NCBI RefSeq assembly: GCF_035917275.1
Contig: NZ_CP108509.1
Span: 868,001 to 932,000 of the forward strand
Direction of reading: 5' to 3'
Source: Streptomyces sp. NBC_01237
Lineage (GTDB): Bacteria > Actinomycetota > Actinomycetes > Streptomycetales > Streptomycetaceae
DNA: 64,000 bases
Part shown: positions 25,701-37,700 of the stretch, one piece after another
Layout: each line of letters opens with the position of its first letter
Numbering within the stretch: position 1 is the first letter of the stretch
Notes under the pieces: generated by a model
Told to the model about the DNA's origin: nothing
The model's input: the letters and a program-made list of their open reading frames with translations, nothing else
Database searches by the model: none
Program-made: the position numbers and the translations under genes

Positions 25701-28700
25701 TGTTGCCGGGGCGCCGATGTCTCCGTACTCCGCGAGCAGATGCGCGACGAGGCGATCGGCGGAGCTGTGGTCGAAGACGATGCCGGTCGAGAGGTCGAGC
25801 CCGAACGTCTCGTTGAGCAGATGGACGAGACGGACGGCGAGGATGGAGTCGAGTCCGTAGTCGGCGAACGCGAGCCCGCCGTCGAGTTCGTCCGGCGACA
25901 TGACCAGCACTTCCGCGATCTTGGCCCGCACGGTGCGTGCGACCCCTTCGTCGCGGGTGATGCCGGGCGTGGCGTCGGGGGCGAGGGCGGGTACGGCGCG
26001 GGGCGCGGTCTCGGGTGCGGAGAGGGATACGGCCTCGGGTGCGAGGGATACGGCCTCGGGTGCGAGGGATACGGCCTCGGCGAACTGCCGCGCGGGGGCG
26101 GCCGGCGTGCCGCCGGGGACCGCGGCCCGGACGGGCTCCAGGTCGCCGATCCAGAACCGGTCCCTCGCGAAGGGGTAGGTCGGCAGGGAGATCCGGCGGG
26201 GCGGCGTCTCCCCGTGCAGCATCGGCCAGTCCAGCGCCACGCCGTCGGCCCAGAGCGCGGCCAGTTTGTCGAGCTTCCCCGCGCGGGCCCACCGTTCGAC
26301 CAGGAGCTCCCGGAGGTCCTCGTCGGCCGAGATCTCGGCGACGGCGCCCGATGCCTGTCCGGCGCTGCCCCGGTGGAGGCCCGGCGTCAGCGCCTCGTCC
26401 CCGGTCTCCGTGTACGCCCGCAGTACACGCCGGAGCTCGGGCAGTGAGGACGCCGTCACCGCCAGACGCTCCTTCATCGCCTCCCGTCCGACCTGCAGCG
26501 TGAAGGCGAGATCCGCCAGGCCGACCGGTTCGCGCTCCGCTTCGCCTCGTTCGAGGAACGCCACCAGCCGCGCGGCGGAGTGCCGGAGCCGCTCCGGCGT
26601 CCGCGCCGAGAGGACGACGATGTGCTCGCCCTCGTCGGAGGCGGCCCGGTCCTCCTGTGCGTCCTGCCCCACGTACTCCTCCAGGATCACATGGGCGTTC
26701 GACCCGCCCGCCCCGAAGGAGGAGACCGCCGCGATCCGCGGCCGTTCGGACTCCCACGGTGCCAGGGTCCGCTGGACGAAGAACGGCGTCTCCTCGAACT
26801 TGATGCCAGGGTTCAGCTCCTCGGCGTGCAGGGACGGTACGAGCGTGCGGTGCCGGAGCTGGAGTACGGCCTTCGTGATGCCCGCGATGCCCGCGGCGGC
26901 CTCCAGATGCCCGATCGCCGACTTCACGGAGCCGATCGCGCAGAACTGCCGCTCGTCCGTGGTCTGTCGGAAGGCGAGGGAGAGTCCCTTGACCTCGATC
27001 GGATCACCCAGCTCCGTACCGGTGCCGTGCGCCTCGACATAGCTCACGTCCCGCGCCGGGACCCCGGACCTGGCCAGCGCGTCGCTGATCAGTTCCGCCT
27101 GGGCGGTCGGGCTCGGCACCGTGTAGCCGTTGGACCGCCCGCCGTGATTGATGCTCGTCCCGCGGACCACGGCGAGGATGCGGTCACCGTCCGCCAGGGC
27201 GCGGCCGAGCGGCTTCAGCAGCACAGCACCCACGCCCTCGCCGGGTACGAACCCGTCACCGCCGCTGCCGAAGCTCCGGATGTGTGCCTGCGAGGACAGC
27301 ATGGTGGAACGGCAGAGCTCGATGTAGTCGGAGGGATGCAGATAGAGGTTCACCCCACCGGCGATGGCCACCTCGCAGGAGCCCTGGCGCAGGTGCTCGC
27401 ATGCCTCGTGGATCGCGGTGAGGGAGGACGAGCACATCGTGTCGATCGTCAGGCTCGGTCCGTGCAGGTCCAGGACGTACGAGGTCCGTGCGCTGAGCGA
27501 GGCGAAGGAGAGCGCGGGCACGACGCTCTCGCCCGACGGCAGGCGCGCCTCACCGTGCCGCGCGTGGCCGGACTTGGTCACGCCGGCGAAGACGCCGACC
27601 CGCCGTCGATGGCGACGGGCCAGCTCCTCACGGGTGTAGCCCGCGTCCTCGATCACCTCCCACGAGGCCTGGAGGAAGAGGCGTTCCTGCGGGTCCATGG
27701 CGTAGGCGTCGCGCGGTGCGATCCGGAAGAACCGCGGGTCGAACGCGTCGAAGTCCGCCAGGAATCCGCCCCACTTGCTGTAGCTGCGCCCGGTGGCGAC
27801 GGCTGTGGCCCGGTCCGGTTCGTAGAAGCCGTCCAGGGGCCATCGGCCGGGCGGGATCTCCGTGATGAAGTCGCGTCCCGCCTTGAGGTTCTCCCAGAAC
27901 TCGTCGGTGTTCTCGGCCTGCGGATAGCGGCCGCTCATGCCGATGATCGCGATGGCCTCGTCCGGGGCGGGCGGGCCGGAGGGCTCGGCCGTACCGGGGG
28001 TGGGCGGGCGCGACGGCCCGGAGACGGCGGCCGGGGCCGCGTCCGTGCGTCTGCCGGGAGCGGCCGGGCCGTGCTGCGCGGCGAGTCGCCCGGCGACGGC
28101 GCGCAGCGTGGGGAACTCGTAGAAGAGCGTCGTCGGGACCTCGCCGTACACCGAGGACAGCTCCCTGTTGAGCTGCACGACCATGACGGAGTCGAGGGCC
28201 AGGTCGTCGAGCGGCCGGTCGGCGTCGACTTCGGGCAGGGGGAGCTTCGTCACCCGCGCGAACACTTCCACGACGGACCGGAGTGTCTCCCGGTCGGGAT
28301 GCCCGCCCGCCGTCCTCGGCACGGGCGCGGAAGCGGCAACAGGAGTGCGTACGGAAGCGGTTGCGGCAGCGGGTACGGAGCCGGGGACGGCCTTCGCCGT
28401 CTCGCCGTGGTGCACCCATATCTGGTCCTCGCCTGCCTCACCGAGCCGCCAGGCGCCCAGGAGTGCCTCGATCCCCCGCTCCGACTCCATGGGGACCAGG
28501 CCGCGGTCGCGCCGGAGGTACGCGGCGGTCGCGGCGTCCACCGTCATTCCGCCGTCCTTCCAGAGCGGCCAGGCGATCGAGACCGTGCGGCCCGACCGTT
28601 CGCCCGCCGCGACGCGGGTGTTGCGCCGGGCGGCGTACGTGCCGAGATAGGCGTTGGCGGTGGCGTAGTCGGACTGACCGGGATTTCCGGTGACGGCCGC

Positions 28701-31700
28701 TCCGGACGAGAAGACGAGGAAGGATTCCAGCGGCATGCCCGCCGTGGCCCGGTCCAGGTGCACCAGGCCGTCGACCTTCGGGGCGAGGACCTTGTCCCAG
28801 TCCTGCGCGGTCTTGTTCGTGAGGGTCGCGTCGTGGATGACGCCCGCGGCGTGGATGATTCCGTGGATCGCGCCGCTCTCCTCGCCGACCTGCGCGACGA
28901 GGTGGCGTACCTCCTCCCAGCGGGAGACGTCGGCGAGGGCGTACCGGGCGACCGCTCCGGCTTCCCGCAGTTCGGCGAGCAGGTGGCCGATCCGTGCGTC
29001 CGGCGCCGACCTGCCGACGAGGACGAGCGTCGGGCGTGCGACGTCGGTGGCGATCCGGCGGGCGACGACGGCACCGATGCCGCCGGCGCCTCCGGTGATC
29101 AGATACACGCCTCCCGAGCGCCAGGGCGTGCCCGTGCCGGCGGACGGCATCGGTGCCCAGGTCCGCACCCGGCGCTCCGCGCCCCGGTGCACCACGATCG
29201 CGTCGTCCGCGTGGCGTGCGTCGTCCCGGACGATCGCCGCGATGCCGTCCGCGTCGCGCTCGCCGTCGAGTCCGATGACCTGCCCGGCGATCTGCGGGTT
29301 CTCCAGGGTGGCCGTCCGCAGGAGTCCCGCGAGGGCGAGCCCGGACGCTTCCTCCCCGTCCGTGGGTGTCACCAGCTGCACGAGCGTGGCGCCCTCGTGC
29401 GCTTCCCCGGCGAGAGCGCGGAGGATCTCGAAGACCTGCCGTGAGATATCGGTGAAGCGGCTCTCCGGGCGCTGCTTGGCGGTCGTGACGGTGTGGCAGC
29501 GCACACCGGGCAGCCGGCGTTCGACGCTGTCCCGTGCGGACGCCGTCGCTCCGCAGAGGATGACGGCATGACGCGTGTACGGGGCTTCACCGGAGCCGCC
29601 CGACGCCATGGGTTTCGGCGTCCAGCGGGGTACGAGCAGCGTCGTGCCGACCGGGCGGGCGGGTTCCACGGCGCTGTTCTCCCTCGGGCCGCTTCCGGGG
29701 ATCCAGTACCTGTCGTGGGCGAACGGGTACGTGGGCAGATGCGTGCGCCCGGGCAGGGCGGCCCCGTACAGCCGGCGCCAGTCGACCTCGGCCCCTCCGC
29801 TCCAGCGGGCGATCACCTCGGCGAGGCCGTCCGGATCCGGCCCGGTGCCGCCCTGCGGCCCGGGTGTCGCGTGGTCGAGGAACGCACGCAGCTTTCCGGC
29901 GAGTTCCCGGTGCGAGGTGACGACCCAGCCCGCCCGTACGTCCATGGCTTCGCGCCCGGCCTGGAGCGTCCACGCGATCGAACGGAGGGGGGCGGGGCGG
30001 GCGGTGTTCTCCAGATGGGCCAGGAGGTCCTTCGCCCGCTCGCGGAGCTGCTGTTCCGTACGCGCCGAGAGGGGAACGGCGACGGGCCTCCCGGCACCGT
30101 CGGTGTCCTTTGCCGCAGCCCTGTCCGCCGGTGTCCGCCCGGCGTATTCCTCGACGACGACATGGCAGTTCGCGCCGCCGAAGCCGAAGCTGCTGACTCC
30201 CGCCCGCCGGGGAGCGGGCGCACCGTCGCCCCCGCGCGGGCGCTCCCAGGGTTCACTGGAGCGCACGATGCGGAACGGGCTGCCGTCGAGCTGGATGTAG
30301 GGGTTGATCTCGTCGCAGTTGCGGGTCGGCGGCAGGGTGTTGTGCTCCATCGCGAGCAGCACCTTGAGGAGCCCGGCGATACCGGCGGCGGCTTCCAGAT
30401 GCCCGATGTTCGTCTTCACCGAGCCGATCCCGCAGGTGCCGACGCCGTCGCCGCCCAGCTTCCGGAAGGCGCTCTGGAGCGCGCGCACCTCGACGGGGTC
30501 GCCCAGGGCCGTGCCGGTGCCGTGGGCCTCCACATAGCCGATGGTGCGGGGGTCGATGTCTCCCATCGCCCGGACCACGAGGTCCGACTGCGCGGAACCG
30601 TTGGGCGCGGTCAGGGAGTTCGCGCGCCCGCCGTGGTTCTCCGCGCTCCCGACGATCACTCCGAGGATGGCGTCCCCGTCGCGCTCGGCCGCCGCGAGGG
30701 GCTTCAGCACGACGGCTCCGACGCCCTCGCCCCGTACGTATCCGTTGGCGTCGCTCGCGAAGGTCTTGCACCGGCCGTCCGGGCTCAGCATGCCGGCCCG
30801 GTCCGCGCTGACGAACGTGTCGACGCTGAGGAGGAGGTTCACCCCGCCCGCTATCGCGGCGTCGCAGGCCCCGGAGCGGATGGCTTCGACGGCCCGGTGG
30901 ACCGCGACGAGCGAGCTGGAGCAGGCCGTGTCTACCGGCTCGCTCGGACCGTGGATGTCCAGTACGTAGGAGATGCGGTTGGCGAGCATGGAGTGGGCGT
31001 TGCCCGTGGAGGTGAACGCGTCCGGCGGGGTGCCGTGGGCCGCGAGCAGGGTCGCGTAGTCGGTCCCCGAGACACCGAAGTACAGCCCGGTGTTCGCCGG
31101 GAGGCCGGAGGGGGTGTACCCACTGTGTTCCAGCGCGTTCCAGGCCGTCTGGAGCGCCAGCCGGTGCTGCGGGTCCATCAGCTCGGCCTCGCGCGGCAGG
31201 ATGCGGAAGAAGGCGGCGTCGAAGGCGTCCACCTCGTCCAGGACGCCCGCGTGGCGCGGAAACTCGGACTCCTCCACGATGCGCGCGTAGGCCGCGTCGT
31301 AGCGGTGCAGGGGGAACGCCGTGACGTTGTCGGTCCCCGCCGCCAGATTCGCCCAGTACGCGTCCAGATCGGGTGCACCGGGGAATCGGCCGGCGGCCCC
31401 GATGACGGCGATCGGCATGAGTGCGTCCTCGGACACCGGGCGCGTGGTGGCCGACACCGCGTCGGGAACCTCGGCCGTCTCCCCGCGGGACCGGCCCGCG
31501 GGACTCGGAACAGGCGCCTCGGCACGGTCCACGGGACTCGGAACACGCTCCTCGGTCCGGTCCGCAGGACTCGGAATCAGCTCCTCCGTACGCTCCGTGC
31601 CGCGGGGAACCGGCTCCTGGGCACGATCCGCCGGGAGTGATCGCTCGTACGCCGTGCGCAGAGGGCTCGCGTACTCCGTGACGAGGTGGCGGCCCAGTGA

Positions 31701-34700
31701 GTCGAACGTGTTCCGGTCGAAGAAGACCGCGGGGGTCAGGTCGATGCCGAACCGCTCGCCCACCTGCCTGGACAGGGTGATCAGCGAGATCGAGTCGAAG
31801 CCGAAGGCGTCGAAGCCGGTGCGGGGATCGAGTTCACCGACCTCGAACTTGAGGATGCCGCCCGCCATTTCACGGAGTTCGTCCACCGCGAAGGAGACGA
31901 TGCCGTCGCTGCCCTCCCCCGGCCTCTCCTCGTCCGCGCCTTCGGCCCGGTCCACTGCTCGTGCGCTCACGCCGGAGTCCTTTCGCGGTGCTTCGTCATC
32001 GCCGCACCACATGTCCGAGAGGACGGCGAGCACCTCGCCGTGCCGGTCCAGCAGTCCGACGGACCCGCCGATGCCTTCGCCGTCGGCGGTGACGTCGAAG
32101 ACGGCGTACGCCACCGGTTCACCGGTGCCGCTCGCACCGGCGAAGAGCCGGATCTCGTCGATCCGGTGCGGCGCCGTCCGTGCCCAGTGGGGTGAGCCCG
32201 TCCGCTTCGCTTCGTACTGGAGGCCCTGTGCGACGGCCGCGAGGACGTGCGGAGCGAGGGTGACGTTCGGCTTCACATGGTCCCGTTGGAGTTCGGGTGC
32301 GGTGATCTTGAGCACCAGTCGCCCGTCCCGCATGCGGTGCGCGCTCTCGGTGCCGTTGAGCTCCGGTGTGTATCCGAGGCCGCCCTCGGCGAGTTCCGCG
32401 AGGAATTCGGTCCGGGAGAGCGGGTCCGCCGGGCCGGAGGTGAGCGCCCCGACAGGGATTCCCGTGAAGGGTTCCGTACGGGGACGACCGGGCGAGGACA
32501 TACGGTCGTCGTCACCCACCCGCACGTCGAACGCCGCCACGGGTGTCCGTGCCCCCGACGCGTCCTGCGCGAACACGGCCGCGGAGGCCGTCTTCCCGTC
32601 GACGGCGTCGACGGACGTCACCAGACGCGCGGCCGTCGCCCAGGGGACCGGGCCCAGGAGGCGCAGCCGGCGCACGAGGGCCCCGTCGGCGAACCCGGAG
32701 ACCTTCGTGGCGGCGATCGCCAGGTCGACGGCGAACGTGGGGACGATGCCGCGTCGCTTGTCCTGCCGCTCTCCCGTGGTGCAGCCGTAGTCGAGGAGAT
32801 CGTCCAGGTGCACGTCGAGCGCGTAGCGCAGCCCGCTGACGTCCGACTCGTTCCTGCCGAGGAACGGGTGGAGCTTGTCGCGGAGGGCGAGCGGCGCGAT
32901 CACGGACGGCGCGCCCTCCTCCTGGGCGACCCAGCAGCGCACGCGCTCGAAGGGATAGGAGGGGAGGGAGACCCGCCGGGGCGTGCGTGCGCCCTCGTCG
33001 GCCCGGCGCCAGTCGACGCTCTTCCCGCCCACCCAGGTGGTCGCCAGGCTCCGCAGGCCCTCGGTCACCGGGCCGCCGCCCGCGAGCGCGGCACCGAGGT
33101 CCCGGTCTCCCGCGAGATAGCGGTCGACGGCGGCGACGGCCTCGCCGGTGGTCTTCGCGAGGAATGCCCAGCGGTGCGGGAGTTCGTTCTTGCCGACGCG
33201 GAGGGTGAAGGCGATCGCCGCCGGGTCCGTCTCCGTACCGGCGGCCAGATAGGCCCGGAAACGGGCGAGATACGCCGCGAGTGCGGAGTCGTTCATCGCG
33301 GAGAAGACGAACAGCTCCTCGTGCCCGTGCACCGCGCCGTGCGGGTCGCCGGACGTCTGCGGATACTCCTCAAGAATGATGTGGGAGTTCATGCCGCCCG
33401 CACCGATCGATGTGATCCCCGCGCGCCGCGGATGGGTGATCCGCCGGCCGTCGACGGTCGTCACCGCCGGCTCCCAGGTGGCGAGCCGGCGCTGCACACG
33501 GAACGGCGTACGGGAGAAGTCGATGTCCGGGTTGGTCACCGAGCTGTGCAGCGAGGGTGCGAGTTTCCCCTTCTGGAACTGAAGGATGACCTTCGCGATA
33601 CCGATCATCCCGGCGGCGTGGAGAAGGTGTCCCATGTTCGACTTGACCGAGCCGATCGCACAGAACTGCTTCTCGTCCGTGTATTTCCCGAAGGCGGTGC
33701 TCAGCGCCTTGACCTCGATCGGGTCGCCCAGTGATGTCCCTGAACCGTGGGCCTCCACATAGCTGATGGTCCGTGGATCGACTCCCGCGTCGTCGATCGC
33801 CTTCTCGATCGCGCGTGCCTGCATCCGAGGGCTGGGGACGGTGAAACCGTTGCGTACGCCCGCGTTGGCGAGAGCGGTTCCCTTGATGACCGCGTACACA
33901 TGGTCGCCGTCGCGCTCGGCCTCGACGAGCGGTTTGAGGACGAGGGCTCCGATGCCCTCCCCCAGGATCGTCCCGTCCGCGCCCAGGCCGAAGCTCCGGA
34001 TCACGTCGGAGGTCGCCGTCGTGAAGTGCTCCTGCGACGAGGTGATGAGGTTGTACGGGTGCAGCAGCAGGTTCACTCCGCCCGCGACGACCATCCTGCA
34101 CTCGCGCGCACGGAGCATCTGCACGGCCTGGTGGACACAGGTCGAGGACCCCGAGCACATCGTGTCCACGAAGATCGAGGGACCGGTGAGCCCGTAGAAG
34201 TACGAGAGCATGTTGGGCAGTGTCCCCGTGTAACTGCCGCTCGCCGGGGACCCGCGCGTCAGACTGTTCTGAAATCCGTACAGACCGTAGTGGTTGCTCA
34301 TGGAACCGGCGAGTACGCCGACATCGCCTTCGTACATGCGGTGGATCGTCTCGCGCGAATAGCCCGCGTCCTCCAGCGCCTCGACACCGGTCTGAAGGAA
34401 CAGACGGACTTCGGGCGACATGCTCTCGGCATCCCGCTTGGAGATGCGGAAGTAGCGGGGATCGAACATGTCGATGTCCCGGAGGTAGGTTCCGGTACGG
34501 ATCGAACTCTTGCCGAGGACACTGCGGTCGCGGCTGTAGACCGCGTCGTAGTCCCAGCGTTCGCGCGGTACTTCGCGGAACTCGTCGCGGCCCTCTTCGA
34601 GCACCGACCAGAGGTCGTCGAGCGTGTCCGCTCCGGGGTACGTCCCCGAGATGCCGATGATCGCGATGTCGTGGTAGTCGTCGCGCGGGCCCGGCACGGT

Positions 34701-37700
34701 GTCGCGCCGGTCGGGGGCGGCGGGCGTACCGGTGACGGGAGCGGGCCGAGCGGGTGCGACGGGATCGGGCCGCGCGGGGGCCGCGGGAGCCGACGCCTCG
34801 TCCGGCCGGGCCGCGGCGGGCGCGGCGGACTCCTGGGGCGGGTCTTCGGCAGCGACGAGGGCGCGCAGCGTGTCGCCGTGCTCCGCGATGAAGTGGCCGG
34901 CGACGCCCTCGATATTGGTGTGTTCGAAGAAGATCGTCTTGGGCAACGGGCCGAAGATCTCTTCGAGCGAGGCGGTCGTCTCAAGGATGGCGAGCGAGTC
35001 GATCCCGTACTCGACGAGGTTGACCGTCTCGTCCAGCGTGTGGGGATCGCGGTGCAGCACATCGCCCACGATGCGGCGCAGCAGTGCCGTCGTACGCTCC
35101 GTCAGCTCTCCCTCGGCGAGGGCGCGGGCGGGAGCGGTCTCCGTGGGCAGGGAGACGGGCGCGTGCGGGGGCGGGGCCGCCGTGAGCGTGGCGGCGGCGC
35201 CGTACGCGACGACGACGTGTTCGGGCGCATCGCCCAGTACGCGGCCGAGGACACGCAGCCCGTCCTCCGTCGGCAGGGGCTCCCAGCCGCGGTCCCGGCG
35301 CATCGACTCCAGCGTCACGGGGTCCATGGACATCCCGCCGTCGGCCCACAGCGGCCAGCTGACGGCGCGGGTTCGCCCGGACCGTTCGCCGATGTCGACC
35401 AGCGCTCGGCGGTGGTGGGCGAAGGCGTCCAGGAAGGCGTTGGCCGCCGCGTAGTCCGACTGACCCGCGTTGCCGAACACCCCCGCCACCGAGGAGAAGG
35501 CGACGAAGAAGTCGAGCGGCAGGCCGCGCGAGGCGGCGTCGAGGTGGAGAACGCCCGCGACCTTCGCCTCCAGCACCGCCCGGAGATCGGACGCGTCCTT
35601 GGTGAAGATGTACGCGTCACGGAGGATGCCCGCCGCGTGGACGATGCCGTCGATCGTTCCGTGGTCCCGGGTGATGGCGCGGACCGCGCGGTCCACATCG
35701 TCCGCCGACCCCACGTCGAGGGGGAGATAGTGGGCGTCGGCCCCGGCCTCCCGCAGCTCTCGCAGGGCCGCCTCGCTCGCGGTCGCGGGTTCCGACCGGC
35801 CGCTCAGGACGACGGTGACGCCGGCCCGCCGGGCGAAGTACCGCGCGACATGCAGCCCCAGGCCGCCGAGGCCGCCCGTGATCCAGTAGACCCCGCCCTC
35901 CTTCAGCGGCGGGATCTCGGCTCCCTCGCCCAGGGGGAGTTCCCGGGGCCGTGACGCGAGACGTGTGCCGTCCGCCCCGTAACGGATCTCGCAGTCGGCC
36001 GACCCGTCCGCCGCCTCCGCCCGGAGAATCTCCGCGATCCGCTCGGGCGACGCGGTGTCGAGCCCCGCGACCCGTACGACCCGGCCCGAGATGCGCGGGT
36101 TCTCCAGCACGACGGTCCTGAACAGGCCGGTGAGCGGTGCGTGGTAGTGCCCCGGCAGGCGGTCGTCCACCAGGGCGACGAACCGGTGGGCTCCCCTGGG
36201 CTTGGACCGCACCAGTTCCGCGATGTGGCCGAAGACCAGGTCCACCGCGGCCCCGACGCCATCGGCGACACGGCCGGGGGCGACTTCGGGAAGAGGCGAG
36301 ACGGTGAAGCCGGTCGCGTCCGCCACGGGGGCCCTGTGCGCGGCGGCCTCCCCACCGAGGTACCCGCGCACGGAGGGGAGGACGGCTGCCTCGCCCTCGT
36401 GGGTGCCGAGCGGCGTCGGCACCCACTGAACGGTGGCGGTGACGGTGTCCGCACCGGCTCCGCCGCCGGGCTTCGCCGGGTCCGTCCGCTGGACCAGCCC
36501 GCGCAGGCTGACGCTCACGATGCCCTCGCCGTCGCAGAGGTCGATGTCGAACATGGCCAGCGCACTGTGCCCTTCACGGCGCCGCACCCACGCCCATGTC
36601 TCGGGCGCGCAGGGGCCGTGGACCTTGAGTTCCTCGAAGGCGAACGGCAGGGCGGGGCTGTCGGAGGGCTCACGCGAGGTCTCCGCCAGGAGCACGAGCG
36701 TGGACTGGAGCGCCGCGTCCAGCACGCTGGGCGGCACGACGAAACCGGCGCCCCCGGCCCGGCGGACGTCCCCGGTCCGGCCGGCGTCCGCGGCCTGTCC
36801 GGCGCCCGGCTCCGCGATGCGCGCGAGCAGTTCCCGCGCACCCACCCGGAGTTCCTTCAGCCCGCGCATGGCCGGTCCGTACTCCAGCCCCCGCGCGTGG
36901 AACGCCGCGTACACGTCCGCCGGGCCGCGCTCCCCGGGGCAGGCCGCAAGCAGCGTGCCGAGGTCGAGCCGGTCCGGCTGCTCGGGAGCGCCTATCTCGA
37001 CGATGCCGGAGCTGTGCACCACGGTCGTGGCCGTGCCGGTGGAGACCTCGAACGCGATGGCGCCGCCGTCCTGCGGGGTGAGCCCCACGCTGACGTCGAC
37101 CGGTGAGTCCCCCACGACGAGCGGGCGTGGCCAGGCGACGTTGCGGAGCCGGATGACCGCGGGCTCCTCGGCATCACGCCCCACCGCACGCGCCACCGCG
37201 GCGCGGACCATCTCCACATGGGCGGCCGCGGGCAGGACACGGGTGCCGCGCACCACATGCGAGGCGAGGAACGGTTCCTCCCCGGTGAATGTCGAGCTGT
37301 AGCGCCGCCGGGCGGGCCCTGAGGCATCGGAGGTGTCGGCGTGAACGAGCGGGTGGGGCACCGCGCTTCCGCTCGCCACCGGTGGCGCCGTCGCTGCCGC
37401 GACGTCCTTCGGCGGAGTCCTGAACCAGTGCCGCTCACGGGCGAAGGGATAGCCGGGCAGGCACACACGCCGTGGACGTACCGCTGCGGTGCCGGCCCCG
37501 GGCCGCTCCGCCCAGTCCACCTCCCCGCCCCCGGCCCAGAGCGTCCCCGTCCTCTTCAGCTCGGTGATTCCCTCGTCGGCCAGGGCCACCGTGCCGCCCA
37601 GGTGGACCTCGCCCTCGGTGAGCGTGCCGTCCATGAACGCCTGGAGTGCGGCGCCGAGTTCGGCCCGGTCGGCGACGACGAACGCGACCCGCGCGGGCAT

